From: Chloroflexota bacterium
GTDB lineage: Bacteria > Chloroflexota > Anaerolineae > Caldilineales > Caldilineaceae
Reading direction: 5' to 3'
Assembly (NCBI GenBank): GCA_030058085.1
Contig: JASGTU010000287.1
Span: 1-44,154 of the forward strand
DNA length: 44,154 bases
Positions 8,357 to 16,805 of the stretch are shown here, piece by piece; within the stretch, counting starts at the first letter, position 1, and every line of letters begins with the position of its first letter. The notes below the pieces were generated by a model. It saw only the letters and a list, made by a program, of their open reading frames with translations. It was not told where the DNA came from and made no database searches. Made by a program: the position numbers and the translations under genes.

Positions 8357-9340
8357 ATGTTGCGTAAATGGGAATTCGTCCTGTCCATCATTCTGATACT
8401 GGCAACGGCAGGCTGCCAGCCTGTCGTGCCGCAGCCTGCGCCGGACGCAAGCGAGCCTGAAACGATTGCACCGCTCGAACCTGAGCCGGCTGTCACAGAG
8501 CCGCTGCGCATCCTGTTTGTGGGCGACCAGGTTATGGCGGAGAACCTGGGGTACGATGTCCATTTCGCGGCCATGGCCGCGGCCGCCGACCCGCCGGTCC
8601 AAGTGGAAACGCAGCGCGTCATTCTGGCTGCGGACCGCGGTGACCCGGAGGAGCTTATACGCGCGGCGTCGCTTCAGGGGCTTTGGCAAGCAGGCGACGT
8701 CATGAACACTCTTCGCGCCGGTCCGTGGGATTGGGTGGTCTTCCACCAGGATATGGTGCTGCCCGCCTATGCCCTGGGGATGACGCCGGAGGCCTACGCC
8801 GAGTTTGGGCAGACCTATGTCGAGTATGCCGCCAAGTTTGCCGCCGAAGTAGAGAAGGCCGGCGCCAAAATGGCGTTGGTCGTGCCGTGGCATTACAAGT
8901 CCGAGATGTATGTCACGATGGACGATATGTTGCGCGTCGTTCGGCGGGCCGCAGATGAGACGGGCGCGACCGTGATCCCGGTTGGGCTGGTTTGGCAGCG
9001 GGTCAAGCCGGATGATCCTGCCATCGAGGCGCCCGATCGCCTGGACAGTTGTGACGTCTGCGGTTTGCGCCATCTTCGGCGCACGGATCCGGCGCTCGAC
9101 CTCTACGCGCCGGACTCTGATAATTCTCCAAATATCGCGGGCACGTATCTGACCGCAGCGGCAGTGTACGCCGCCCTCCTGGATCGCAATCCGGCGTACG
9201 CAGTCTATGCACCCACGGACGCTCTGCCCGCTGCCGGCCCGAACGCCCAACTCCGTGATGCGTGGAAGGATGTAGACGCAAATGCGCTGCCCCTGCGCAA
9301 GACGGCTTGGAAGGTGGTGGAGGAGTACCGGAACCGGTAA
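8357..9340 (+). CDS. Lipoprotein with SGNH/GDSL-hydrolase-like fold, catalytic residues missing
   Basis: A 327-residue exported lipoprotein. A hydrophobic signal peptide ends in the lipobox ATAGC with Cys 20, followed by a Pro/Glu-rich linker. The first strand RILFVGDQVM (about residues 51-60) sits where SGNH proteins carry their nucleophile (GxS), but here the residue is Gln 58. Near the C terminus the block normally reading DxxHP...GTYL is SDNSPNIAGTYL (254-265), so the catalytic His position is Ser 257. The start is ATG 8357 with AGGAGG (8342-8347) 9 bases upstream. GTG 8321 is in frame but lacks a site. It probably binds rather than hydrolyses a carbohydrate or ester. Confidence 0.6.
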   Translation: MLRKWEFVLSIILILATAGCQPVVPQPAPDASEPETIAPLEPEPAVTEPLRILFVGDQVMAENLGYDVHFAAMAAAADPPVQVETQRVILAADRGDPEELIRAASLQGLWQAGDVMNTLRAGPWDWVVFHQDMVLPAYALGMTPEAYAEFGQTYVEYAAKFAAEVEKAGAKMALVVPWHYKSEMYVTMDDMLRVVRRAADETGATVIPVGLVWQRVKPDDPAIEAPDRLDSCDVCGLRHLRRTDPALDLYAPDSDNSPNIAGTYLTAAAVYAALLDRNPAYAVYAPTDALPAAGPNAQLRDAWKDVDANALPLRKTAWKVVEEYRNR

Positions 9341-9361
9341 AGAGACAGTATCAGCGAGGGG

Positions 9362-10720
9362 TCACTCCTCCAAGAAGTCGACCTCGACGCTCATGCCCCA
9401 GCGCAGGCCGGGCGGCTGTTCGTCCAGCGTGACGACGACGGTATAGATCACGTCGCCGGCGACCACATTGGCCTGGGGCGCAATACGCACTACGCTGCCG
9501 GAGACTTCGACGCCCAGCGGCTTGACGCGCACGGTGGCGGGCTGGCCTTCGAACAACTGGGCCACATCGCGCTCGCTGAGGTCGGTCGTTTCGACGCGCA
9601 GGGTGTCCAGATCGGCCAGGACCAGCGCCGTCTCGCCGGGTTGCAGCGTCTCGCCCACGGCGGCGAAGCGCGCCGTGACCGTACCGGCGAAGGGCGCGGC
9701 CAACTCCGTGGCGGCCAACGCAGCCTCGGCGCGGCGCAGCGCGGCTTCGGCCGCGGCGACTTCGGCCGCGGCGGAGGCGATGGTCTCATCGCGTGCGCCG
9801 GCTGTGAGCAGGTCTAGCTCGGCCTGGGCGCTGCGCACCGCGGCCGCGGCTTCGGCTACCTGGTGCTCGGAGCCGGGCGCGAGCAGCCGTTCCAGGTCGG
9901 CCTTGGCCTGCTGCACCCTGGCCTGGGCCTCGGCGACGGCCCCGGCGTCCGGGTCGGCATAGAGCGCGTCATAGCGCGCCTGGGCGGCCTCGTAGTTGTT
10001 GGTCGCCTCCTGCAGGGCTTGGCTTTCGGGCAGGCCGGCGACGTCGTTGCGCCACGAGACGCGGTCATAGGCGGCCTGGGCCTGGCGCAGCGCGGCCTCG
10101 GCATTGGAGAGCGCGGCCAGCGCCTCGATGCGTTCCGCCTCGTCCGGGCCGCGGAACAACTGCCGGTATGCGGTCTGCGCCGCGGCGAGGGCGGAATTGG
10201 CGGCGGCGATCTCTTCCGGGCGCGCGCCCATCGTGATCTGGGCGAGGCGGGCTTCCGCCGCTTCAAGCTGCGCCTGCGCCACGGCGATCTCCTGCAGGCG
10301 CGGGCCGGACCGCAGTTCCGCCAGCCGCGCCTGCGCCTGAAATAAGGTCGCTTGTGCCGTGGCGACATCCGCATCGGCGGCGGCGCGTTCCTGCACAGCC
10401 AACAACGCGCCCGCCTCCACGAAGTCGCCTATCTCCACGTTCATGGACTGGATGCGCCCGGCGGCGGGAAAGCCCAACTCGGCCTTGCGCGCGGGGACGA
10501 TCTCGCCCGAGGCCGTGGCGACCTTGCCGCCGGCTGCCACGCCGATGGGGGGCAAGGGCGTGGTCGCGGGCGTAGGGATGGGCGTGGGCGTCGCGCCGTA
10601 ATTGCAGCCGGCGACAACAAGCAGCAGCGCCAACGCCGGCGGCAAGGCGATCTTCCGGGAAGCCGGCAATATCCTGGAAGATATATGGGCGATCCCCTCC
10701 CGCACGCGCCTATAGATCAT
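9362..10720 (-). CDS. HlyD/RND-type efflux adaptor, lipoprotein
   Basis: A 452-residue membrane-fusion-type adaptor. The signal peptide ends in a lipobox VVAGC, followed by a Thr/Pro linker. The first half of a biotinyl-lipoyl domain comes next (ASGEIVPARKAELGFPAAGRI). A very long Ala/Glu/Arg coiled-coil hairpin occupies about residues 115-345, built of repeated AQA/AEA heptads. The second lipoyl half (LAAPFAGTVTARF) and a beta-barrel follow. It is the last gene of the TetR-permease-permease-ATPase unit, about 10 bases after the ATPase stop. It would couple the ABC permeases to the cell surface. The antisense strand is also open because of the alanine-rich repeats. Confidence 0.88.
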   Translation of the reverse strand: MIYRRVREGIAHISSRILPASRKIALPPALALLLVVAGCNYGATPTPIPTPATTPLPPIGVAAGGKVATASGEIVPARKAELGFPAAGRIQSMNVEIGDFVEAGALLAVQERAAADADVATAQATLFQAQARLAELRSGPRLQEIAVAQAQLEAAEARLAQITMGARPEEIAAANSALAAAQTAYRQLFRGPDEAERIEALAALSNAEAALRQAQAAYDRVSWRNDVAGLPESQALQEATNNYEAAQARYDALYADPDAGAVAEAQARVQQAKADLERLLAPGSEHQVAEAAAAVRSAQAELDLLTAGARDETIASAAAEVAAAEAALRRAEAALAATELAAPFAGTVTARFAAVGETLQPGETALVLADLDTLRVETTDLSERDVAQLFEGQPATVRVKPLGVEVSGSVVRIAPQANVVAGDVIYTVVVTLDEQPPGLRWGMSVEVDFLEE

Positions 10721-10729
10721 CGCACAATC

Positions 10730-11416
10730 TCACTGCGCCAGGCCGTTGTTGATGATCTGCCCGTCGCGCAGTTCGACGATGCGGCGAGCGAAGGCCATCA
10801 CACGCGGGTCGTGGGTGGCGAAGACGAAGGCCGTGCCGGTCTCTTGGTTCAGGCGCTGCATGATCTCCATCGCCTGCTCGCCGTTGGCCGTGTCCAGATT
10901 GGCTGTCGGCTCGTCTGCCAACACGATGAGGGGGCGGGGGGCCAGGGCGCGGGCGATGGCGACGCGCTGCTGTTGGCCGCCGCTCAGTTGGTCGGGGCGG
11001 TGCTTGGCGCGGTCCGCCAGACCGACGGCGTCGAGCAGCTCCATGATGCGGGTGCGGCGTTCCTTGGCGTTGAGGCCGTTGAGCAGCAGCGGCAGTTCGA
11101 CATTCTCGTAGGCGCTGAGCACCGGCACCAGGGCGAAGAACTGGAAGATGAAGCCGATCACGCCGCGGCGCAGGTCGGCGCGCTGGCTCTTGTTAAAGCG
11201 GGTCACGTCTTTGCCGTTGATCAGCACGGACCCGCTGTCGGGCAGGTCGAGACAGCCCATCAACTGCAGCGCTGTCGTCTTGCCTGAGCCGGATGGGCCG
11301 ACCAGGGCTGTGAATTCGCCCTCGCCGATGCTGAGGGTGACGCCGTTGAGGGCGCGGGTTTCCACCTCACCGATGTGATAGGTCTTGACTGCGTTTTCCA
11401 AATGGATGACGTCCAT
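10730..11416 (-). CDS. ABC transporter ATP-binding protein, MacB/LolD type
   Basis: A 228-residue ATPase with Walker [10 protein letters not shown] (40-48), signature LSGGQQQR (144-151) and Walker B LIVLADEP (163-170). The Q-loop reads [11 protein letters not shown], and the H-loop is in FATHDPR. The length and the [21 protein letters not shown] block are those of the MacB/LolD/FtsE group, which powers mechanotransmission-type exporters rather than classic importers. It lies between the adaptor and two FtsX-type permeases on the same strand, so all should form one complex. Confidence 0.94.
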   Translation of the reverse strand: MDVIHLENAVKTYHIGEVETRALNGVTLSIGEGEFTALVGPSGSGKTTALQLMGCLDLPDSGSVLINGKDVTRFNKSQRADLRRGVIGFIFQFFALVPVLSAYENVELPLLLNGLNAKERRTRIMELLDAVGLADRAKHRPDQLSGGQQQRVAIARALAPRPLIVLADEPTANLDTANGEQAMEIMQRLNQETGTAFVFATHDPRVMAFARRIVELRDGQIINNGLAQ

Positions 11417-11450
11417 GGAATTGCTCCGTAGAGAATAGGTGATGGGACTG

Positions 11451-12677
11451 CTACTGCGCGCGCAGCGCGTCGACCGGCTCCAACCGCGCCGCGAACCAGG
11501 CGGGATAGAGCGATGCGAGCAGAATGACGATCAGCGTCCACAGGGAAAGCCAGGCGAACTTGCCGGGCACGAAGCGGCCATAGAGCGTGGAACCGACGGC
11601 TATCGAGTCAACCGTAGACGCGATATCGCCGATGTAGATGCCCTTCGTCGCCAGGTAACCCACGCCCGCCGAGCCGAGCGCCGCCCCGATTGCGATGCCG
11701 ATGAGGCCGAGGATGGTCGCTTCGAGCAGGTACATGAGCATGATCTGGCGGCCTTTCATGCCCAGGGCGGCCAGGATGCCCATTTCGCGGATGCGCTCGA
11801 ACACGGCCATGAGCAGCGTGTTGGCGATAACCACCGCTACAACCAGCATGACGATCAGGTTAAGCAGGTTGTACAGCAGCGCGGTTGTCTCCACGGTTTC
11901 CAGTAGAAGCTGGTTCATCTGCTGCCAAGTTTCGGCCGTAGTGTTCGGCCCGGCTAGGGCGGCGGCCACACGATCGGCGTCTTCCTGCCGGTGGAGCAGC
12001 ATGACGACTGCGCTGGCGCGGTCGCCTACGCCGGTGAAGGCCTGGGCTTTGTCCAACGGCATAAAGGCCGAGTTCTGATCGTAGCTGGGCACGCCCGAAG
12101 CGTAGAGGCCGGACACGACGAAGATCGCCTCGCTGGCCTGTCCGTCGGCATCCACCACGGTGAGGCTCACGTTCTGCCCCACGCCGATGCCCAGTTCGTC
12201 GGCCAGCCGCTTACCGAGCAGGATGCCGCTGCGGTCGCCGGCGGAGAGAAACTCGCCTGCGGTCATCGCTTCGCGGATGGGGTCATACAGAGCGGAAGCC
12301 GGGTCGATGCCGTAGAGTTTGAGGCCGGCGGAGTCCTCGACGGTGTTGAGGATGGCGGTGGCCCACAGCACCGGCGCCGCGGCCTTTACCTCGGGCAGGT
12401 CGGCGGCGCGTGCAGCCGTATCGCCGGCGTTCTCCAACAGGTCCGCCCACAGCAGACTCACCTTCTGTTCTTCATATTCGGGGTTGCGCACCTGCACATG
12501 CCCGGTCTGCAAGCGGATGGCGTTTTGCAGCGCGCCGTCCCACACGCCGGCGATGTAGCCCTCGAGCAGGATGAGCAGGCCAACGCCCAGGGCTACGGCG
12601 ATGAGCGTGAAGAGGGTGCGCCGCCGGTTGCGCCCCAGGTCGCGATAGGCAATGACCCACAGTTTTGCGAATGCCAT
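11451..12677 (-). CDS. ABC transporter permease, MacB/FtsX type (second permease)
   Basis: A 408-residue permease with one N-terminal membrane helix ([19 protein letters not shown]), a large extracytoplasmic domain of about 220 residues and three C-terminal helices. The FtsX signature [24 protein letters not shown] precedes helix 3. It is a distant paralogue of the permease upstream, sharing the [17 protein letters not shown] block almost exactly, so the exporter is likely a heterodimer. It is followed 34 bases later by the ATPase. The cargo is unknown; lipids, lipoproteins, peptides or drugs are all used by this family. Confidence 0.9.
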   Translation of the reverse strand: MAFAKLWVIAYRDLGRNRRRTLFTLIAVALGVGLLILLEGYIAGVWDGALQNAIRLQTGHVQVRNPEYEEQKVSLLWADLLENAGDTAARAADLPEVKAAAPVLWATAILNTVEDSAGLKLYGIDPASALYDPIREAMTAGEFLSAGDRSGILLGKRLADELGIGVGQNVSLTVVDADGQASEAIFVVSGLYASGVPSYDQNSAFMPLDKAQAFTGVGDRASAVVMLLHRQEDADRVAAALAGPNTTAETWQQMNQLLLETVETTALLYNLLNLIVMLVVAVVIANTLLMAVFERIREMGILAALGMKGRQIMLMYLLEATILGLIGIAIGAALGSAGVGYLATKGIYIGDIASTVDSIAVGSTLYGRFVPGKFAWLSLWTLIVILLASLYPAWFAARLEPVDALRAQ

Positions 12678-12700
12678 AGTGCATTCCTCCAGAATAGCGG

Positions 12701-13930
12701 CTAAATGTGGTGCAGCGCCTCGGCAGGCTCTTTGCGCACGGCCTGCCAGGCCGGGTAGAGCGAGGCCAGCGCCGAGATGAGGGTCACGGACACGCCCCGG
12801 CCAATGGCGTCGCTCAACGGGTACGAGGTGTAGAGGCGGTCGCCCATGAGCGCGGCCATGCCGCCCATCGACTCGGCAAAGTTAAAGGCGATGCCCACCT
12901 GCCCGACGAACCCGACCAAAGCCATCCCCGCGGCGACGCCGATCGCGGCGGCGAACGCGCCGATCAGCGCGCCCTCCAGCAGGAAAAGGAGCATGATCTG
13001 ACGGCCTTTCATGCCCAGAGCGGCGAGCACGCCCATCTCGCGCGTGCGTTCATACACGGCCATCAGCATGAGGTTGAGGACGCCGATGCTGGCGATGAAG
13101 AGCACCACGAAGGCGAAAAAAGTGGTGACCATCCCCTTGGTCTGCATCGTCTCGCGCATTTCCGGGCGCAGCGTATCCCATGCGTCGACTTCGTAGCCGG
13201 GGAGCGCGGCGCGCAGCCCGGGCAGGACAGTCGCCTCCTGTCCCACCTGTTCCAGGGTGACGGCGACCTCGGTCGCCTGACCGCTGAGGCCGTACAGTTC
13301 CTGCGCTTCGGCGAGGGTGACGAAGGTCATGGCTTTCTCCAGTTCCGGCATGCCCACGTCGAAGATGCCGACGATGGTCATGGTGCGCTGGCGCATAGAC
13401 TCGTTGCGGACGCGGCCTAGCACGGTGACGCGGTCGCCCACGCCCACGTCGAGCAGGTCCGCCAACCCCTTGCCGATCAAGACGGCGTCCAAGTCTTCGT
13501 CGAGCAGATAGCGCCCCTCGACGATGGCGTTGGCCTGGATGCTGTGCGGCGCTTCGACGGACGGCTCGACGCCGGTGATGGCGACGGGGAAGGCGCCTTC
13601 GCGGCTGCTGACGACGCCGCCGGTGTTGATGCGCTTGGCCGCGGCGAGCACATGCGGCTGGGCCAGCGCGGCCTGCACCGCGGCGTCGGCATCCTCCAGG
13701 GGAAGCAGAGGCATGCGGCTGGCCTTGACCAGGTAGCCGGGCGCGTGGATCTGAATGTTGCCTCCGTAGAGGCGCACGGCGTTGCCGAAGATGGCCTGGT
13801 CCGTGCCGTAGATGACGCCGCCCATGAAGAGCAGCAAGATCATGCCGAGCACGATCGCCACCGAGGCGATGGCTGTACGCCGCCAGTTGCGCCACATGTT
13901 GCGCCAGGCCATTTTAATCAATTTGCCCAT
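12701..13930 (-). CDS. ABC transporter permease, MacB/FtsX type (first permease)
   Basis: A permease of about 409 residues with the same plan: N-terminal helix ([21 protein letters not shown]), a MacB-like periplasmic domain, and three C-terminal helices after [24 protein letters not shown] choose ATG 13930 because GGAGGG lies 7 bases upstream and the protein then begins [19 protein letters not shown], which matches its paralogue. The longer open frame to 14227 would run into the TetR gene. It ends 23 bases before the second permease starts. Confidence 0.9.
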   Translation of the reverse strand: MGKLIKMAWRNMWRNWRRTAIASVAIVLGMILLLFMGGVIYGTDQAIFGNAVRLYGGNIQIHAPGYLVKASRMPLLPLEDADAAVQAALAQPHVLAAAKRINTGGVVSSREGAFPVAITGVEPSVEAPHSIQANAIVEGRYLLDEDLDAVLIGKGLADLLDVGVGDRVTVLGRVRNESMRQRTMTIVGIFDVGMPELEKAMTFVTLAEAQELYGLSGQATEVAVTLEQVGQEATVLPGLRAALPGYEVDAWDTLRPEMRETMQTKGMVTTFFAFVVLFIASIGVLNLMLMAVYERTREMGVLAALGMKGRQIMLLFLLEGALIGAFAAAIGVAAGMALVGFVGQVGIAFNFAESMGGMAALMGDRLYTSYPLSDAIGRGVSVTLISALASLYPAWQAVRKEPAEALHHI

Positions 13931-14030
13931 AGATAGCCCTCCGAAATTCACCAGTGGTGTTGTCCGCAGGCGTTGTTTGCCGTGCGGTTCAGGCTCCGGC
14001 AGGGGGGAGATTCGCCGGGGCGACGAAAGG

Positions 14031-14732
14031 TCAGGCTGCTTCCGGTTCGACGAGGAAGAGCTTGGCCTGCTCGACATCCAGTAGATGCAGCGGGCGAACG
14101 GCGCCCAAGAGCCGGGCGACGGCGTATTCATGCACGCGGATGGCATGCTCCATGCGCTCGGCGCGGTCGTCGGGGGCGTCCGCCCCAGGCGGCTCCTCCA
14201 TGAGCAACTGCGCGAGCGATTCGCCAAGCGTCCGCAGTATCGTCATCACGATCTCGCCCATCTCGTGCGGGTGCTCTGTAGTAAAGACGCCCTGCACCAC
14301 GCCCTGGCTGACCATGTCGCCCACTACCGGGACGATGCGCTCGATGTTTGCCGCCGTGATCTTGTAGCGATAGACGGCGTTTTCGTCGCGATAGATGACG
14401 CGCATCAGGTCAAGCAAGTAGCGCCGGTTGTTCGTCTTCCAGCGAAGGATATAACCGAAAAAGGCTTCCATCTTTTCGCAGGCGTCCAAACTGTCGTCAT
14501 TCACGATGGGCTGCAACGCGGCCAGCGTCTGCGTGGTCATGCGCTCGACGAGGCAATCGAGCAGTTCGGACTTGGACGCGAAGTAGTGATAGAAGGCGCC
14601 CTTGGATATGCCGGCTGCGTCCAACACATCCTGCACCGAGGTCTGGTCGTAGCCCTTGAACGCAAAGAGCTGCTGGGCCGCGTCGAGGATTTCGTTGCGG
14701 CGAACATCCGGGTCTTTGACGATTCTGGGCAT
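14031..14732 (-). CDS. TetR/AcrR-family transcriptional regulator of the efflux operon
   Basis: A 233-residue TetR-type repressor. The N-terminal helix-turn-helix (about residues 13-55) has the classic pattern [19 protein letters not shown] followed by [17 protein letters not shown]. The remaining all-helical domain should bind a ligand and form the dimer. It is the first gene of the minus-strand efflux set, about 100 bases before the first permease. A promoter and a TetR-like operator lie directly upstream, so it should repress itself. If transcription reads through, it would repress the exporter too. Confidence 0.92.
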   Translation of the reverse strand: MPRIVKDPDVRRNEILDAAQQLFAFKGYDQTSVQDVLDAAGISKGAFYHYFASKSELLDCLVERMTTQTLAALQPIVNDDSLDACEKMEAFFGYILRWKTNNRRYLLDLMRVIYRDENAVYRYKITAANIERIVPVVGDMVSQGVVQGVFTTEHPHEMGEIVMTILRTLGESLAQLLMEEPPGADAPDDRAERMEHAIRVHEYAVARLLGAVRPLHLLDVEQAKLFLVEPEAA

Positions 14733-14755
14733 GTGGTTGCGTCCTGTAACTATCC

Positions 14756-14772
14756 AGACCGACCGTCGGTCT
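14756..14772 (-). promoter_or_regulatory. TetR-type operator
   Basis: A 17-base palindrome AGACCGAC-C-GTCGGTCT with perfect 8-base arms around a single central base. It lies 24 bases upstream of the TetR start codon and just downstream of the predicted -10 box, over the expected transcription start. Palindromes built on GACCGAC/GTCGGTC are typical operators of the TetR/AcrR family. Binding by the adjacent regulator is inferred. Confidence 0.8.
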
Positions 14773-14777
14773 GTTGT

Positions 14778-14806
14778 AGTATCGCGCCGAACGGGGCGGG
14801 TGTCAA
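14778..14806 (-). promoter_or_regulatory. Sigma70-type promoter of the tetR-efflux operon
   Basis: Read on the minus strand: a perfect -35 TTGACA (14801-14806), a 17-base spacer and -10 GATACT (14778-14783, four of six matches). The transcription start is expected around 14770, inside the palindromic operator. This is the arrangement expected for repression by steric block. Confidence 0.7.
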
Positions 14807-14932
14807 GATCCGCGGAGCAGAGATTTCGGCGGATTGACTACGCCATATTCGCCCTGGCAGCGTAGGCGCGCTCAATATGGGCGCGGGGCCCCGCGCCCAT
14901 ATGAACGGCTCTGTACTGGTCGTGCGGTTTGC

Positions 14933-15556
14933 TTAGCGGCGCACGATGAAGTCGAACGGCGCGAGCTGCCGTCCGTTCTCATCCTGCCCCGTATAGGCAA
15001 TCAGCAGATCGGGGGCGGCGCGTACGTCTGCCGACCCTTCCGTGCCGGGCAAGTAGAGCTGCGTGGTGAGCAGTTCGCGGCCGTCCGGCGCAAAGACCTT
15101 GACGTGGATGTGGGCGGGCCGTCCGGGGTATGGGGCGGGTTCGATGGTTTCGATGGTGTAGGCGCCGTCTTCCACGGCGATGGTGTGGCCGCGCAGTGTG
15201 TAGCCGCTGTTATCGTAGCGGCCTTCCGCATCCGTTTGCCAGAAGTCCACTTTGGCCCCGGCGATGGGGGCGCAGTCCTGATTCACGACGCGCCCGAAGA
15301 TGAGGATCGGCAGGCCCGGCATGCCTGGGTCGATGAGGCTGTCGCGCTGCGGCGAGCCGGTCATGTAGTATGGCCCTTCTTGGTTTCTCGAGGTGAGTTC
15401 GCCGCTGCAGGCGATGGCCGCGGTTTGCTCGTTCGCTGGCGTTGCATGGTCTGTCGCAGGCGTGACCGATTGGCCCGTCTCCGGCGCGGTCACGGGCATG
15501 CACGCGGCTGTCGCCATCATGCAGACGGCTGCCAGGGCCCATAATTGTCTTTTCAT
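14933..15556 (-). CDS. Exported intradiol-dioxygenase-like lipoprotein
   Basis: A 207-residue protein of the intradiol ring-cleavage dioxygenase superfamily, which opens catechol-type rings with non-haem Fe(III). The expected ligands are present: Tyr in QEGPYY (63/64), Tyr 114 in EGRYDNSGY, and His 149/His 151 in RPAHIHV. The conserved DFWQTDAEG block is present too. Unlike cytoplasmic catechol dioxygenases it starts with a signal peptide and lipobox (ATAAC, Cys 19) and a Thr/Pro linker, so it acts outside the membrane. ATG 15556 has AGGAGG 5 bases upstream. The longer frame to 16204 is not coding before this start. It is shorter than catechol 1,2-dioxygenases because it lacks their N-terminal dimerisation domain. 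Confidence 0.85.
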   Translation of the reverse strand: MKRQLWALAAVCMMATAACMPVTAPETGQSVTPATDHATPANEQTAAIACSGELTSRNQEGPYYMTGSPQRDSLIDPGMPGLPILIFGRVVNQDCAPIAGAKVDFWQTDAEGRYDNSGYTLRGHTIAVEDGAYTIETIEPAPYPGRPAHIHVKVFAPDGRELLTTQLYLPGTEGSADVRAAPDLLIAYTGQDENGRQLAPFDFIVRR

Positions 15557-15594
15557 ATCATCCTCCTGTCGCCTCGGCGCCGCCGGGAAGTTGC

Positions 15595-15972
15595 TCAGGC
15601 TGGGCTGATCTCCAGCACAATATGCCCGTCGCCGCCCCCGCGCAGCCGCGCCATCAGGCCAAACAGGCGGTACATCAGGCCGTACTTGGCCGCCAGGCGG
15701 CGGCGCATCTTGGCTTCCTCCTCCGGCGCGTCGAGGATGCGGGCTTGGGCTTCGACCCAGCCGCCCTTGGGCTTGCCGCGCGCATCGCTGGCAGCCAGCC
15801 GCACGCGGCTGTTCTTGCGGATGCGCTTGGCCTTCCAACTGCCGCCCATCGTCCAGACGAAGAGTTTGCCGTTCTCGGCTACGGTCCACACAGGCGTAAC
15901 CACGCCCTCGCCGCTTTTGCGAAAGGTTTCTAGTGCGATGTACTGCGGATCGCCTAAATCCTTCAACTCCAT
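15595..15972 (-). CDS. PPOX-class F420/FMN-dependent protein (pyridoxamine oxidase-like fold)
   Basis: A 125-residue split-barrel flavin/F420-binding protein. The pattern EGVVTPVWTVAENGKLFVWT, then KAKRIRKNSRVRLAASDARG, then the C-terminal HIVLEISP strand, is that of the PPOX class F420-dependent oxidoreductase family. It starts upstream of the dioxygenase-like lipoprotein, with 38 bases between them on the same strand, so the two may be co-transcribed. The cofactor (F420 or FMN) and the substrate cannot be decided here. Confidence 0.82.
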   Translation of the reverse strand: MELKDLGDPQYIALETFRKSGEGVVTPVWTVAENGKLFVWTMGGSWKAKRIRKNSRVRLAASDARGKPKGGWVEAQARILDAPEEEAKMRRRLAAKYGLMYRLFGLMARLRGGGDGHIVLEISPA

Positions 15973-16267
15973 CGCTGCGTTCTTCCTTTCTAGTAGACGG
16001 GTCTGCCCGCCGCGCGCAAAGTTGCGGCGGATATCGCGATGTTACGGGCGCGCACGACCGCTGTCTGTAATCTACTAAACTGTGTTCCGATTCGGGCGGG
16101 GTCAGGCTTTGCAGGCGTCTGGGCGCGGCGTAGAAAGGATGATGCGGTAGGGGAATGCCGGAGAGGGATGGTGCGGGACGCTGCGAAGACGGTAACTGCG
16201 CCACACACGCGGGTGCGTGAACGGCTGGATGCGGCGCCAGGCGAAAGAGCCGCCTGCGGATGTTGGC

Positions 16268-16513
16268 TTAGTCCGTGACGGACCAGGCGGTAAAGAGTTG
16301 GCTTTGGTAGGTGCGCATCGGTTCCGGCGGCTGTTGGCGCTGTCGTGCGCGCACGACGCGCGCCCGCTCGCGGCAGTAGAGGCGGCGCAGTTCCGCCGCG
16401 CTGGCGCTGCGCAGCGACCGCCCGTTGTATTTGTCCACGCCCATGCGCTTGAGGCCTGTGATCAAATCTTGGCGACGGTTCGGCACCCAGACCTTTTCGC
16501 CGTTGACGACCAT
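16268..16513 (-). CDS. Small hypothetical basic protein (81 aa)
   Basis: A short gene supported by a strong ribosome-binding site: AGGAGG lies just upstream of ATG 16513. The protein is basic, with a conserved-looking core (RRQDLITGLKRMG, then YNGRSLRSASAAELRRLYCR). That core reads like a small helix-loop-helix in which a 'NGR.LR....L' pattern precedes an arginine-rich helix. I do not recognise a named family. It stands alone between the PPOX gene (295 bases away, nothing evident between) and the divergent XRE-TPR regulator. Confidence 0.6.
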   Translation of the reverse strand: MVVNGEKVWVPNRRQDLITGLKRMGVDKYNGRSLRSASAAELRRLYCRERARVVRARQRQQPPEPMRTYQSQLFTAWSVTD

Positions 16514-16683
16514 TTGGCTCCTCCTATTACACGAAATTCGCCGGTAAACATCGGCAAGGAGTGCAGGCCGGAATTCTTCGCGAAGTTGTGGCAGAGCGGG
16601 GGCCTCGTGTTCTATGCGTGCGACAGCGGCGTTGCGGCCTTGCACATCGGCTTATGTCTACAGTGTAGCGCGTTAGGGCCGAA

Positions 16684-16732
16684 TTGTCAATGCGAATTTG
16701 TCACGCAATATTGCGAATTGCCAAACTGGCAA
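16684..16732 (+). promoter_or_regulatory. Promoter and paired palindromes upstream of the XRE-TPR regulator
   Basis: A promoter-like pair TTGTCA (16684-16689) and AATATT (16707-16712) is separated by 17 bases. Overlapping the -10 is a perfect 12-base palindrome CGCAATATTGCG (16704-16715). Directly after it is an inverted repeat TTGCCA-aac-TGGCAA (16718-16732). The rest of the 292-base divergent gap (16514-16805) shows nothing else. These palindromes are good candidates for operator sites of the XRE protein itself. Confidence 0.5.
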
Positions 16733-16805
16733 AGATCGTGATAGCATAAACGCGGCCGTGGCATCGCAACGCCATGACTGCCGCCGTCCCGGAAAGGAAC
16801 CCGCC

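Noticed and set aside
9863-11287. Plus-strand open frames opposite the HlyD-like adaptor and ATPase genes
   Set aside because: Produced by the alanine-rich heptad repeats and codon bias of the adaptor gene. No protein-like pattern is present.
13931-14227. N-terminal extension of the first efflux permease
   Set aside because: It overlaps the TetR gene, is Ser/Arg/Pro-rich and lacks a start with a ribosome-binding site. [15 protein letters not shown] at 13930 matches the paralogue's N terminus.
15991-16077. Inverted repeat TAGTAGA / TCTACTA upstream of the PPOX gene
   Set aside because: Only 7 bases and 73 bases apart; likely chance.
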